From contig NZ_PZJX01000026.1 of the NCBI RefSeq assembly GCF_003034915.1, positions 1 through 64,000 of the forward strand: DNA of 64,000 nucleotides, written 5' to 3'. Numbering within the stretch: position 1 is the stretch's first letter; every line of letters starts with the position of its first letter. The notes beneath the pieces were generated by a model that was not told where the DNA came from, did not search any database, and saw nothing but the letters and a program-made list of their open reading frames with translations. Positions 34,509-43,618 of the stretch are shown here, piece by piece. A program made the position numbers and the translations under genes. Source of the DNA: Mesorhizobium helmanticense (lineage in GTDB: Bacteria; Pseudomonadota; Alphaproteobacteria; Rhizobiales; Rhizobiaceae).

Positions 34509-35546
34509 ATGGACGTTCCATCAGAGATGAAAGCGCTCATGCTCGTTGGCGACGGCTACAGCAGGACACCTTCCGGTAGCGCGCTGGAGGCGATGGGGCC
34601 CTATGTGCAGCTGGGCGTGATCACGGTGCCGGCACCCGGCCAAAGCCAGGCACTGATCAAGGTCGACCTCGCCTCGATCAACCCGTCCGACGTCGCCTTC
34701 ATCAGGGGCCAGTATGGCCAGCCGCGCGTCAAGGGCCAGCCGGCCGGTTTCGAGGGCGTCGGCATCGTCGTCGCCAGTGGCGAGGAGCCTTATCCCAAAA
34801 GCCTGGTCGGCAAGCGCGTTGCCTTTGCCACCGGCGTCAGCAATTGGGGCTCCTGGGCCGAATACGCCGTCGCCGAGGCGGTCGCCTGCATCCCGCTGCT
34901 CGATACGGTCCGCGACGAGGATGGCGCGGCGATGATCGTCAACCCGCTCACCGCGCTCGCCATGTTCGACATCGTCAAACAGGAAGGTGAGAAGGCCTTC
35001 ATCATGACCGCCGGCGCCAGCCAGCTCTGCAAGCTGATATCGGGCCTGGCCAGGGAGGAAGGGTTCCGGCCGATCGTCACCGTGCGCCGCGACGAGCAGA
35101 TCGCGCTTTTGAAGGAGATCGGCGCGGCCCATGTGCTCAACGAGAAAGCACCGGATTTCAAGGCGACGCTGCGCGAGGTGATCAAGGCCGAGCAACCGCG
35201 CATCTTTCTCGACGCGGTGACCGGGCCGCTGGCCTCGGCCATCTTCGACGCCATGCCAAAGCGCTCACGCTGGATCGTCTATGGGCGGCTCGACCCGGAC
35301 ACCACGGTGATCCGCGAGCCTGGGCAACTGATCTTCCAGCACAAGCGTATCGAGGGTTTCTGGCTGAGCGAATGGATGCGCCAGTTCCGCGACCGCCGCG
35401 GACCGGCGATCATGGAGGCGCAGAAGCGCTTTTCCGACGGGCGCTGGTCGACCGATGTGACGGCGATCGTGCCGCTGGCCGAGGCGATAGGGCGCGTGCC
35501 TGCCGAACTGACCAAGCCGAATGGCAAGGTGTTCATACGGCCGTAG
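34509..35546 (+). CDS. Zinc-independent alcohol dehydrogenase / quinone oxidoreductase family protein
   Basis: 345-residue MDR-superfamily protein. VDLASINPSDVAFIRGQYG, PAGFEGVGIVVASG and the Rossmann core (FIMTAGASQLCKLISGLA) match quinone-oxidoreductase-like members; the catalytic and structural zinc cysteines of classical alcohol dehydrogenases are missing, so it is probably a zinc-free NADPH reductase. The start ATG 34509 follows AGGGTGAAGGG. It is the only plus-strand gene here, divergent from the SDR-MaoC pair. Confidence 0.85.
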   Translation: MDVPSEMKALMLVGDGYSRTPSGSALEAMGPYVQLGVITVPAPGQSQALIKVDLASINPSDVAFIRGQYGQPRVKGQPAGFEGVGIVVASGEEPYPKSLVGKRVAFATGVSNWGSWAEYAVAEAVACIPLLDTVRDEDGAAMIVNPLTALAMFDIVKQEGEKAFIMTAGASQLCKLISGLAREEGFRPIVTVRRDEQIALLKEIGAAHVLNEKAPDFKATLREVIKAEQPRIFLDAVTGPLASAIFDAMPKRSRWIVYGRLDPDTTVIREPGQLIFQHKRIEGFWLSEWMRQFRDRRGPAIMEAQKRFSDGRWSTDVTAIVPLAEAIGRVPAELTKPNGKVFIRP

Positions 35547-35554
35547 ATGCGGAC

Positions 35555-35687
35555 TTCCCTTCGCCCCGTTTACGGGAAGAAGGTGGCCCGAAGGGCCGGA
35601 TGAAGGGCGGCATTTTCGCTTGCAAGGTTGGCGCTGCCCCTCACCTGCCTGCCGGCATCCTCTCCCCGTAAACGGGGCGAGGAGGGC
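35555..35687. repeat. 130-bp palindromic intergenic element
   Basis: Perfect 15-bp terminal inverted repeats, CGCCCCGTTTACGGG at 35562-35576 and its complement at 35665-35679, enclose about 90 bp with further small hairpins (GGCCCGAAGGGCC). It lies between the convergent alcohol dehydrogenase and RND genes, the site class preferred by rhizobial repeat elements. I believe copies are common in Mesorhizobium genomes; a genome scan would show this. Confidence 0.8.
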
Positions 35688-35691
35688 TAAT

Positions 35692-38600
35692 TTACTCCGC
35701 CGGCTCGATGTTGGCATAGGCGGCTTCCTCGAGTTCGCGCTTCAGCCGGCTCTCTTCTTCCACCTTTGGCGTGACGAAGCGGCCGAGCAGGAGATAGGCG
35801 ACAGGCGTCAAGAACAGCGTCGAGACGGTGGCGAGCCCCAACCCGCCGACGATCACCCAGCCGAGCGCGATGCGCGCCTCGGCGCCAGCGCCGCTGGCCA
35901 GCACCAGCGGCACGCCACCGAGCACGGTGCAGATCATCGTCATCATCACCGGGCGCAGCCGGATTATGGAGGCCTGCTCGATCGCCTCGCGCACGCCGAG
36001 CCCGCGGTCGCGCAACTGGTTGGCGAATTCGACGATCAGGATGCCGTTCTTGGCCATGACGCCGACCAGCAGCACCAGGCCGATCTGGCTGTAGGCGTTG
36101 AGACTGGTGCCGCTGAGCAAGAGGGCGAAGATCGCGCAGGCAAGGCCAAGCGGCACCGTCGCCATGATGATGATTGCGCTGACGAAGCTCTCGAACTGGG
36201 CGGCGAGCACCAGAAGGATGATGACCAGCGCGAAGCCGAAGATGGTGATCATGGCGCTGTTGGTTTCGCCGAGCGTCGCGGCCTCGGCCAGCGGCAGGAT
36301 GCGGCTGCCCGGCGGCAGCAGCGGCGTGGCGATCTCCTCGGCGCGCGAGAGCGCCGAGCCAAGCGCGAAATCGCCGCCAAGGTTGGAGGTGATCGCCACC
36401 GAGGGCTGCTGCTGCTCGCGCGTCAGCGATGGCGGCACGGCGCGCTCGGTCAGCGTGGCGATGGTCGACATCGGCACGAAGCGGCCGTCACCCGTCTTCA
36501 GGAAGACGTTCTCCAGGTCGGTCGGATCATTGATCGGGTTGGTGGTCGAGACCAGCTTCACCCCGTAGCTGCGATCGGCGATGTAGACGTCGACGACGTC
36601 ATTGCCGTCGAGCATGGCCTGCATGGTGTCGGCAAGCCCGTTGATGTCGACGCCGAGATCGGAGGCGCGTTCGCGGTCGATGGCGACGGCCAGTTGCGGC
36701 TGCGTCGGATCGACGGAGAGACGCGGAGACTGGAAGCGCGGGTCCTTCTGCATCTCGGCGATGATCTTGACCGCGGCGTCGCCAAGCGCCTGGCGATTGT
36801 TGCCGACCAGCGCGAATTGCAGGCCGTTGCCGGCGCCACGGATGCCGAGGCTGTTGGGCTGCATCGGGAAGACGCGCACGCTCGGCACCTGTCTGGCGAG
36901 CCGGCTGATGTCGGCCATGATCTCTTGCTGGCTGCGCGTGCGCTCTTCCCACGGGGCCAGCGTCATCACCATGAAGCCGCTATTGTATTCGCCGCTCCAG
37001 CCGGCGCGCTCGAAGGTGCTGCGGATTTCGCCGGAATCGCGCAGCGGCTGGATCAGTTTCTCGATCTTCTGCATCTGCTGCGTCGTGTAGTCGAGGCTGA
37101 CGCCTTGCGGGGCATTGATGCGCAGCAGCACGACGGCGCGGTCCTCTGTCGGCGTCAGTTCCTGGCGGATGGTGCCGAACAGCGTGAAGGCAGTGGCGGC
37201 GAAAAGCACCGCAACCAGAAGCACGATCCACGGCGCGTCGAGGCAGGCGTGCAGGCAGCGCCGGTATAGCGTGTTGAGCGCAGCGCCGATGCGGGCGCCG
37301 ACGCCGCTGCCGCCCTCATGATGGAGCGAGGCCTTGGACAGCATGCGCGAGGCGAGCATTGGGCACAGCGTCAGCGCCACCACGCAGGACAAAAGCACCG
37401 AGATGGCAAGCACGAAGCCGAATTCGCGGAATAGTCCGCCGGTCTGTCCGGGCAGGAAGGAGATCGGCACGAAAACGGCGACCAGCGTCAGCGTCGTGGC
37501 GATGACGGCGAAGAACACTTCCTGGGCGCCGAGCACGGCGGCGGCGCGCGGGCCCATGCCTTCGTTGCGTCGTCGTACGATGTTTTCGAGCACGACGATG
37601 GCGTCGTCGACGACGAGGCCGGTGGCCAGAACCAGGGCGAGCAGCGTCAATATGTTGACCGAGAAGCCGGCGAGGTAGATCGCGGCGATCGTCCCGATCA
37701 TGGCGACCGGCATCGACAGGCCTGGAATGAGCGTGGCGCGCCAATCGAGGAGAAAGACGTAGATGACGATCAGCACGATGGAGACGGACAGGCCGAGCGC
37801 GATCTCGACCTCGTGCACGGCGCCGTTGATGAAGACGGCATCGTCGCTGGTGACCTTGATCGACATGCCCTCGGGCAGGTTCTCCTGCATCTGGGCGATA
37901 GCAGCCTTCACGCCGGTCGAAATATCCAGCGTGTTGGATTCCGCCTGGCGGATGATGCCGAGGCCGATGCCGGTCTTGCCGTCGGAACGCAATGTGGTCT
38001 GGCCGATATCGGGGCCGAGCGTGACGGTAGCGACGTCGCGGATACGCGTGGTGCCACCGATGATGATGTTCTCGAACTCTTCCGGCGTGGTCACGTCCGC
38101 CGTCGTGCGAACAATCAGATCCTGGTTGGTCGTGGTGATCGAACCGGCCGGCGAATCGAAGGCAACCGAGGCAAGTGCGGTCCTCAGATCGGCGACCGTG
38201 AAGCCGAGGCTCGCCAGCTTGGTCTGGTCGACGTCGATGCGGAAGATCTTGTCGCGGTCGCCATAGACCTGGACGTCGGCAACGCCGGGCACGGCGGCAA
38301 GCTCATCCTCGATCTGGTCCTGGACCACCACCGTCATGTCCTGCACCGACATGGTGTCGGAGGTGATGGCCAGCCGCATCACGGGCTCGGAATTGGCGTC
38401 GGCCTTGACGATGCGCGGCGGATCCGCGGTGTCCGGCATCTGGTTGGCGACGCGGCCGACGGCATCGCGCACATCGGAGGCGGCGACGTTCAAGTCGACA
38501 CCGTCGTTGAACTCGATGGTGACGCGGCTCGAGCCGAACGACGAGGTGGACGAGATCGACTTGACGCCGGAGACACGGCCGACCGCGCCCTCGATCACGT

Positions 38601-38823
38601 CGGTCAATTCGCGGTCGACGGTTTCGGACGCGGCACCTTCGAAGGTGGTGTTGACGGTGATGACGGGGCGGTCGACATCCGGCAATTCGCGGATCTCGAC
38701 GCCATAGAAGGCGGCAAGACCGGCAACCGCGATCAATGTGTTCAGCACGAAGGCCATCACCGGCCTGCGGATGAACAGGGCGGTGAAGCCGGTCTCGCTG
38801 CCGGTATTGACGGCTCCGGTCAT
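35692..38823 (-). CDS. RND efflux permease (AcrB/HAE1 family)
   Basis: 1043 residues, the size of full AcrB-type pumps, with 12 membrane helices (N-terminal anchor near residue 25, blocks near 340-570 and 870-1020) and two large periplasmic loops. Proton-relay helix LALVLATGLVVDDAIVVLEN (the Asp pair) and VLLSCVVALTLCPMLASRM are present. It exports organic compounds together with the adaptor, whose gene precedes it and overlaps by 4 bp. No outer-membrane TolC-type gene lies nearby, so a shared TolC is implied. The C-terminus ends EEAAYANIEPAE. Confidence 0.94.
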   Translation of the reverse strand: MTGAVNTGSETGFTALFIRRPVMAFVLNTLIAVAGLAAFYGVEIRELPDVDRPVITVNTTFEGAASETVDRELTDVIEGAVGRVSGVKSISSTSSFGSSRVTIEFNDGVDLNVAASDVRDAVGRVANQMPDTADPPRIVKADANSEPVMRLAITSDTMSVQDMTVVVQDQIEDELAAVPGVADVQVYGDRDKIFRIDVDQTKLASLGFTVADLRTALASVAFDSPAGSITTTNQDLIVRTTADVTTPEEFENIIIGGTTRIRDVATVTLGPDIGQTTLRSDGKTGIGLGIIRQAESNTLDISTGVKAAIAQMQENLPEGMSIKVTSDDAVFINGAVHEVEIALGLSVSIVLIVIYVFLLDWRATLIPGLSMPVAMIGTIAAIYLAGFSVNILTLLALVLATGLVVDDAIVVLENIVRRRNEGMGPRAAAVLGAQEVFFAVIATTLTLVAVFVPISFLPGQTGGLFREFGFVLAISVLLSCVVALTLCPMLASRMLSKASLHHEGGSGVGARIGAALNTLYRRCLHACLDAPWIVLLVAVLFAATAFTLFGTIRQELTPTEDRAVVLLRINAPQGVSLDYTTQQMQKIEKLIQPLRDSGEIRSTFERAGWSGEYNSGFMVMTLAPWEERTRSQQEIMADISRLARQVPSVRVFPMQPNSLGIRGAGNGLQFALVGNNRQALGDAAVKIIAEMQKDPRFQSPRLSVDPTQPQLAVAIDRERASDLGVDINGLADTMQAMLDGNDVVDVYIADRSYGVKLVSTTNPINDPTDLENVFLKTGDGRFVPMSTIATLTERAVPPSLTREQQQPSVAITSNLGGDFALGSALSRAEEIATPLLPPGSRILPLAEAATLGETNSAMITIFGFALVIILLVLAAQFESFVSAIIIMATVPLGLACAIFALLLSGTSLNAYSQIGLVLLVGVMAKNGILIVEFANQLRDRGLGVREAIEQASIIRLRPVMMTMICTVLGGVPLVLASGAGAEARIALGWVIVGGLGLATVSTLFLTPVAYLLLGRFVTPKVEEESRLKRELEEAAYANIEPAE

Positions 38824-39983
38824 AGGCCTTCAGCGTCGGCGGCGCGCTGTTGCTCGCCGGCGATGCGGACCTCGCCGCCTTCGCTGACGCTCTGGGTACC
38901 CTCGGTCACCACCATGTCGCCGCTGACGATCGGGGCGTCGATGAGCACGGTCTCGGTGTTGCGCTGGATGACGCGCACGGCAACACGCCTGGCCTTCCCG
39001 TCCTCGACCGCCCAGACATAGGCGCCGTCGGAGCCCCACTGGATCGCCAGAGGACTGACCGCGGGGTAGCTGTCGCCGGGGAATTTCATGGTGATCTGGA
39101 AGGACATGCCGGCACGCAGCGAGTCGGCTGGATTGGCGATCGTCGCCTTGACCAGAAGGGTGCGGCTGGTCTCGTCGATATGGTTGTCGATTGCCGAGAC
39201 CGTACCGGTATAGGCCTTGTTGGGATTGGCGATCGGCGTCGCCGACAATTGCGCCCCGACCTTGACGGCGGCGGCGAAGCGCTCCGGCACCCAGAAATCG
39301 ACGAGTATGCTGGAGCGGTCGTCAAGGGTGGCGATCGCCGACTGGCTGGTCACGTAGTTGCCTGCCGATATCGGCAGGATCCCGACAGTGCCTGATATCG
39401 GCGCGACGATAGAACGGCGCTGCAAGGCCAGTTCCGCATCGCTGAGCACCAGTTTGGCATTGGCCAGCACCACCTCGGCATCGGCGACGGCGACCCCTGT
39501 CGCGGCATTGGACGCCCTGAGCGACTTGACCCGATTGAGCTTGGCCTGGGCGTCCTGCACGGCAAGCTTGGCGCGGTTCTGGGCGATCACCTCGGTGTCG
39601 GAATCGAGGGTGGCGATGATCTCGCCCCTCTCGATATGGACGCCGGACTTGACCAGGAACTCGACGAGACGGCCGGAACTGTAGGGATTGACCGTCACCG
39701 ACGCGTTGGCGCGGCCGGTGCCGATCGCCTGCAGGCGGTCGTTGATCACAGCCTTCGACGCCGGCAAGGCGACGATGGTTGCCAACTGACGGGCGCCATC
39801 TCGGCCTCCTGCCTGCCTGCCATTGGCGATTGCGCCCGTCTCGGCCGGGGGCGTCGCGGCATAAGCCCAGTCGATGCCCCAACGCGCCAGCACATCCGGC
39901 GCGCCGGGAAAGAAGCGAACCCAGGCGGCAGCCGCCGCCACGAGGATCACAAGCGCGAAGATTAACTGTTTCCAGGCGGCCAT
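38820..39983 (-). CDS. RND efflux periplasmic adaptor (MFP/HlyD type)
   Basis: 387 residues. Start ATG 39983 with GGAG 6 nt upstream; the open frame begins 6 codons earlier at a TTG. An N-terminal anchor (AWKQLIFALVILVAAAAAWV) is followed by a lipoyl/barrel hybrid (VNPYSSGRLVEFLVKSG, GTVGILPISAGNY) and a short alpha-hairpin of the type that contacts the pump and outer-membrane factor. It links the pump to an exit channel. The two genes form an operon; no dedicated regulator is adjacent. Confidence 0.92.
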   Translation of the reverse strand: MAAWKQLIFALVILVAAAAAWVRFFPGAPDVLARWGIDWAYAATPPAETGAIANGRQAGGRDGARQLATIVALPASKAVINDRLQAIGTGRANASVTVNPYSSGRLVEFLVKSGVHIERGEIIATLDSDTEVIAQNRAKLAVQDAQAKLNRVKSLRASNAATGVAVADAEVVLANAKLVLSDAELALQRRSIVAPISGTVGILPISAGNYVTSQSAIATLDDRSSILVDFWVPERFAAAVKVGAQLSATPIANPNKAYTGTVSAIDNHIDETSRTLLVKATIANPADSLRAGMSFQITMKFPGDSYPAVSPLAIQWGSDGAYVWAVEDGKARRVAVRVIQRNTETVLIDAPIVSGDMVVTEGTQSVSEGGEVRIAGEQQRAADAEGL

Positions 39984-40167
39984 CGGCACTCCGGTTGGCA
40001 AAAAAACGTCTACCGGTTTTCCCCAAGCATAAAAACGCAGCGACGCACCCGGTACGTGCGAAGTCGCGCTGATATCATGGCTTTATGGCAATTCTGCCGC
40101 TGCCAAACATTAAATATGTGTAACGTTTGGATTGGCTAAATATAGCGGCAACTACAAATCAACAGCA

Positions 40168-40995
40168 TCAGCGCAGGCTTTCCAGCTCGCGGATACGTTT
40201 GGCGCTGTCGGCCTCGAGCTGTCTCGTGACGGCGCCGATCAGCGTTTCGGCGACGACGAAAAGCGCCGCCGAGGAATCCCAGGCCGAAGGCACGGCGGTG
40301 CGACCTGCAATAACGTGGCGGGCGAAGCGGGCGATCGGTGACAGCCACTGGTCGGTGAAAAGCACGATCTGCACGCCGCGCTGATGCGCGGTCTCGGCAA
40401 AGCGGACCAGGCTGTCCTGGTAGCGTCTGATGTCGAAAATGATCAGCACGTCGCGCTTGCCCATGTCGATCAGCCGGTCGCGCCAGACGCTCTCCTGCCC
40501 CGCCAGATGGAACACGTTGGGCTGAATGATGGCGAGGTGGGCGGCCATGTAGCGCGCCAGTGGATCGGTGAAGCGGCCGCCGATCAGGAACGTCTTGCCG
40601 CGCCGGTCGGCGAGTTTTGCGACGATGTCGGCAAGCTGCTTGTCGGACAGGTGCCTGAAGGTTTCGCGCATATTGTCGAGCGTCGCCTCCAGCATCGGCG
40701 ACACCGCGCCGCCACCGGGCGACGATGGACTGAGCGTGCGCGATGCAGGCGACTGCAATTGCGCCGCCAGCTCGTCCTGCAGCGAAGACTGGAATTCCGG
40801 ATAGTTCTGGAAGCCGAGGCGGGCGACGAAACGCAGGATCGTCGGCGACGACACGCCGGCTGCCGCGGAGAATTCCGCGACCGTCTTCAAGCCGATCAGC
40901 GGATAGTTGGCGATCAGCGTCTGCGCGGCGCGCCGTTCGCCGGCCGGCATCGCGCCGATGCGGTCCGAGATCAGTTCGGCAATGCTGGAAATCAT
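40168..40995 (-). CDS. MurR/RpiR family transcriptional regulator
   Basis: 275 residues from ATG 40995 (MISSIAELISDRIGAM), preceded by GGGGG about 5 nt upstream; the larger open frame to 41541 runs through the divergent gene. The N-terminal HTH_6 domain has LKTVAEFSAAAGVSSPTILRF and the C-terminal SIS domain contains GKTFLIGGRFTDPLARYM and DVLIIFDIRRYQD. SIS domains usually bind phosphosugars but several members control amine or amino-acid genes. It is divergent from the amidohydrolase operon across a 136-bp region with a CGTA-ACA-TACG palindrome, so is the likely regulator of that operon. Confidence 0.93.
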   Translation of the reverse strand: MISSIAELISDRIGAMPAGERRAAQTLIANYPLIGLKTVAEFSAAAGVSSPTILRFVARLGFQNYPEFQSSLQDELAAQLQSPASRTLSPSSPGGGAVSPMLEATLDNMRETFRHLSDKQLADIVAKLADRRGKTFLIGGRFTDPLARYMAAHLAIIQPNVFHLAGQESVWRDRLIDMGKRDVLIIFDIRRYQDSLVRFAETAHQRGVQIVLFTDQWLSPIARFARHVIAGRTAVPSAWDSSAALFVVAETLIGAVTRQLEADSAKRIRELESLR

Positions 40996-41131
40996 GTTTT
41001 CCCCCGCCCTTGGTCCGGCCAACCGAAATCGCGTTTGACAAAGCCGGGCAAACTGTATGAAATCATCCACAGGGACGCAATGAGGCAAAATACGTAACAT
41101 ACGATACAGCGCTCCCCGGGGACGGCAGACA

Positions 41132-41950
41132 ATGGTGACAGCGCGGCCCGCCAGCCTTGCATCGTCAGGGTCCGTAAGGGTGACCAACCCCGGCGGATCG
41201 AGCCCTTTCGTGCTCACCTGCGACCACGCTTCCAACTTCCTGCCGGCCGAATTCGGAACGCTCGGCCTTGCCTCCGAAGAGCTGTCCCGCCATATCGCCT
41301 GGGATCCCGGCGCGCTGCCTGTCGCCCGCCGCATGGCCGAGGCGCTCGATGCAACGCTGGTCGAGTCCTGCATTTCGCGCCTCGTCGTTGATTGCAACCG
41401 GCCGCTCGACGCGCCGGACCTGGTGCCGCCGGTTAGCGAGAGCACGATCATTCCCGGCAATGCCGGCCTGTCGGACAAGCAGCGCACGGCGCGCGTCGCC
41501 TTGTCATGGCAGCCCTTCCATGACGCGGTCGGGCACGTCATCTACAAAAGGTTGGCACGTGGGCAGGAAACGCGGCTGGTGTCCGTCCACTCCTTCACCC
41601 CGGTCTACAAGGGCAAGAGGCGGCCATGGCATATCGGTATCATTCATGACGAGGATTGCCGGCTCGCGGCTCCGCTCATTGGTGCCCTGAGGCGCCTCGC
41701 CGGCGTCACGGTCGGCGTCAACGAACCCTATTCGCCGGCCGACCGCGTTTACTTCACGCTGGAGCGGCATGCGCGCTCGCGCGGACTGCCCTGCGCGATG
41801 ATCGAAATCCGCAACGACGAAATCTCCGGCGCAGCCGGGCAGCGGAAATGGGCGGATCTGCTTACAGGCATTTTTCTAGATCTGGAGCCCGAGGAGGCCA
41901 GGGGCTCCCGACCAAGCGCAGTGGGAAAGTCAGTACAATCGGCCAGCTAA
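41132..41950 (+). CDS. N-formylglutamate amidohydrolase-like enzyme
   Basis: 272 residues of the FGase family. Characteristic parts: LTCDHASNFLPAEFGTLG with the metal-binding Asp-His, SRLVVDCNRPLDAP, VSVHSFTPVYKGKRRPW and MIEIRNDEI. The family cleaves N-formylglutamate to glutamate and formate, and relatives hydrolyse other N-acylglutamates or gamma-glutamyl-type amides. Histidine-pathway genes (hut) are absent here; instead it heads an operon with an APC permease, a GS-like ligase and two dehydrogenases, so release of glutamate from a gamma-glutamyl product is more likely (inference). Next gene starts 19 bp downstream. Confidence 0.88.
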   Translation: MVTARPASLASSGSVRVTNPGGSSPFVLTCDHASNFLPAEFGTLGLASEELSRHIAWDPGALPVARRMAEALDATLVESCISRLVVDCNRPLDAPDLVPPVSESTIIPGNAGLSDKQRTARVALSWQPFHDAVGHVIYKRLARGQETRLVSVHSFTPVYKGKRRPWHIGIIHDEDCRLAAPLIGALRRLAGVTVGVNEPYSPADRVYFTLERHARSRGLPCAMIEIRNDEISGAAGQRKWADLLTGIFLDLEPEEARGSRPSAVGKSVQSAS

Positions 41951-41969
41951 GAACCAAAAGGGGACAAAA

Positions 41970-43532
41970 ATGTCAGCGCAAGACTATACCGAAGTCGACA
42001 AGAAGGAGGACCTGAAGGTTCTCCACGGCATGGGCTATGCCCAGGAACTGTCGCGAAGCATGAGCCGCTTCTCGAATTTCGCGATCTCGTTTTCGATCAT
42101 CTGCATCCTTTCAGGCGGCATCAATTCCTTCGCTCAGGCGACATCGTCGATCGGCGGCGCGGGCGCCGGCATCGGCTGGATCGTCGGCTGCTGCGTTTCG
42201 GGGTTTTTCGCACTTGCCATGGCGCAGATCGCCTCGGCATTCCCGACCGCCGGCGGCCTCTATCACTGGGCGTCGATCCTCGGCAACCGCTTTACGGGCT
42301 GGCTCACCGCCTGGCTCAACCTGCTTGGGCTGATCACGGTGCTCGGCGCCATCAACATCGGCACCGCCTTCTTCTTCGTCGGCACTTTCGGCGGAGCTTT
42401 CGGCATTACGGGCACGCCGGGCGAAATCGTCGGGTTCGTTGCGTTCATCACCGTCCTTCAGGCGCTGCTCAATCACTTCGGCATCAAGCTTACGGCCATG
42501 CTGACGGACGCCTCCGGCTTCCTGATCCTCGGCGCGACGGCGGTGCTGATCGTGGCATGCTTGGTGTTTGCACCGGCGATCGACATCACGCGGCTGTGGA
42601 CGTTCACCAACTATTCGGGTGAAGCGGGCGGCAACGTCTTCCCGCAAACCGACTCCATGATGTACCTCTTCCTGCTCTGCCTGCTGCTGCCGGTCTACAC
42701 CATCACCGGTTATGACGCGTCGGCGCATACTTCGGAAGAAACGCTTAAGGCAGCGCATTCCGTGCCGAGGGCGATCGTTTCGTCCGTGCTCTGGTCGTCG
42801 CTGATCGGCTGGGTAATGCTTTGCGCCATCGTGCTGGCAATTCCGGATCTGGCTGTCGGCGCCAAGCAGGGCTGGGGTGTTTTCTTTGCCACCATGGACG
42901 CGATCCTGCCAGGCTGGCTGAAGCAATTGCTCTATCTGGCCATCCTGATCGCGCAGTTCCTCTGTGGTCTCGCCACGGTCACCTCGGCTTCGCGCATGCT
43001 GTTCGCCTTCTCGCGCGACGGCGGCATGCCAGTCGGCTCGGCCGCGCTCGCCAAGGTCAGCCCGACCTGGCGCACGCCGGTCAACGCCATCTGGACGGCT
43101 GCGATCCTTGAAATCATCTATGTCTTTCTTGCCCAGTTCATCTCGATCGGCGGCACCAACATCTACACCATCGTCGTCAATTCGACGCTGGTGTTCCTGT
43201 TCCTGTCCTTCATTATCCCGATCGTGCTTGGCATGATGGCTTTCGGAACCGCGAAATGGCCAAATCCCGGCCCCTGGAATCTCGGCGCCGGCCTGTTCAA
43301 GCTGTTTTGCATCCTGTCGGTCATTGGCATGGTGATCATCTTCTACATTGCCATCCAGCCGCCGAACGACAAGGTGTTCTACATCACGCTGGGCTTCATC
43401 GTGCTGACCGCCGTGCTTTGGTTCGGTTTCGAGAATCGGCGCTTCCGGGGCCCGCCGATCGGCGACCAGATCGCCAAGCGCCAGGCAGCAATCAGGGCGG
43501 CTGAGCAGGCCGTCGGCGAAACCGGCCACTAA
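41970..43532 (+). CDS. APC-superfamily amine/amino acid permease
   Basis: 520 residues, about 12 membrane helices. The N-terminus SRSMSRFSNFAISFSIICIL and GGINSFAQATSSIGGAGAG match the amino acid-choline transporter (ACT) branch of the APC family, which includes GABA, choline and polyamine permeases. ASAFPTAGGLYHW in helix 3 and GYDASAHTSEET in the core support this. Secondary uptake coupled to an ion gradient. It sits between the amidohydrolase and GS-like ligase, so its substrate is probably the amine that the pathway breaks down. A strong hairpin follows. Confidence 0.9.
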   Translation: MSAQDYTEVDKKEDLKVLHGMGYAQELSRSMSRFSNFAISFSIICILSGGINSFAQATSSIGGAGAGIGWIVGCCVSGFFALAMAQIASAFPTAGGLYHWASILGNRFTGWLTAWLNLLGLITVLGAINIGTAFFFVGTFGGAFGITGTPGEIVGFVAFITVLQALLNHFGIKLTAMLTDASGFLILGATAVLIVACLVFAPAIDITRLWTFTNYSGEAGGNVFPQTDSMMYLFLLCLLLPVYTITGYDASAHTSEETLKAAHSVPRAIVSSVLWSSLIGWVMLCAIVLAIPDLAVGAKQGWGVFFATMDAILPGWLKQLLYLAILIAQFLCGLATVTSASRMLFAFSRDGGMPVGSAALAKVSPTWRTPVNAIWTAAILEIIYVFLAQFISIGGTNIYTIVVNSTLVFLFLSFIIPIVLGMMAFGTAKWPNPGPWNLGAGLFKLFCILSVIGMVIIFYIAIQPPNDKVFYITLGFIVLTAVLWFGFENRRFRGPPIGDQIAKRQAAIRAAEQAVGETGH

Positions 43533-43546
43533 CCCCACCATCACTG

Positions 43547-43573
43547 CCATGGCCGGCCTCGCGCCGGCCATGG
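43547..43573 (+). terminator. Strong hairpin between the permease and GS-like genes
   Basis: CCATGGCCGGC (43547-43557) pairs perfectly with GCCGGCCATGG (43563-43573) around a CTCGC loop. No clean U-run follows (TTCGTTT), so it may be a processing or partial-termination signal within the operon. Confidence 0.55.
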
Positions 43574-43618
43574 TTCGTTTACCCCGTTTCAATCGACCAG
43601 CGCTGGAGTGCCTCAGGA

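Noticed and set aside
35521..37269. 582-codon plus-strand frame antisense to the RND pump
   Set aside because: Shadow of a certain gene with Asp/Gly/His-rich sequence.
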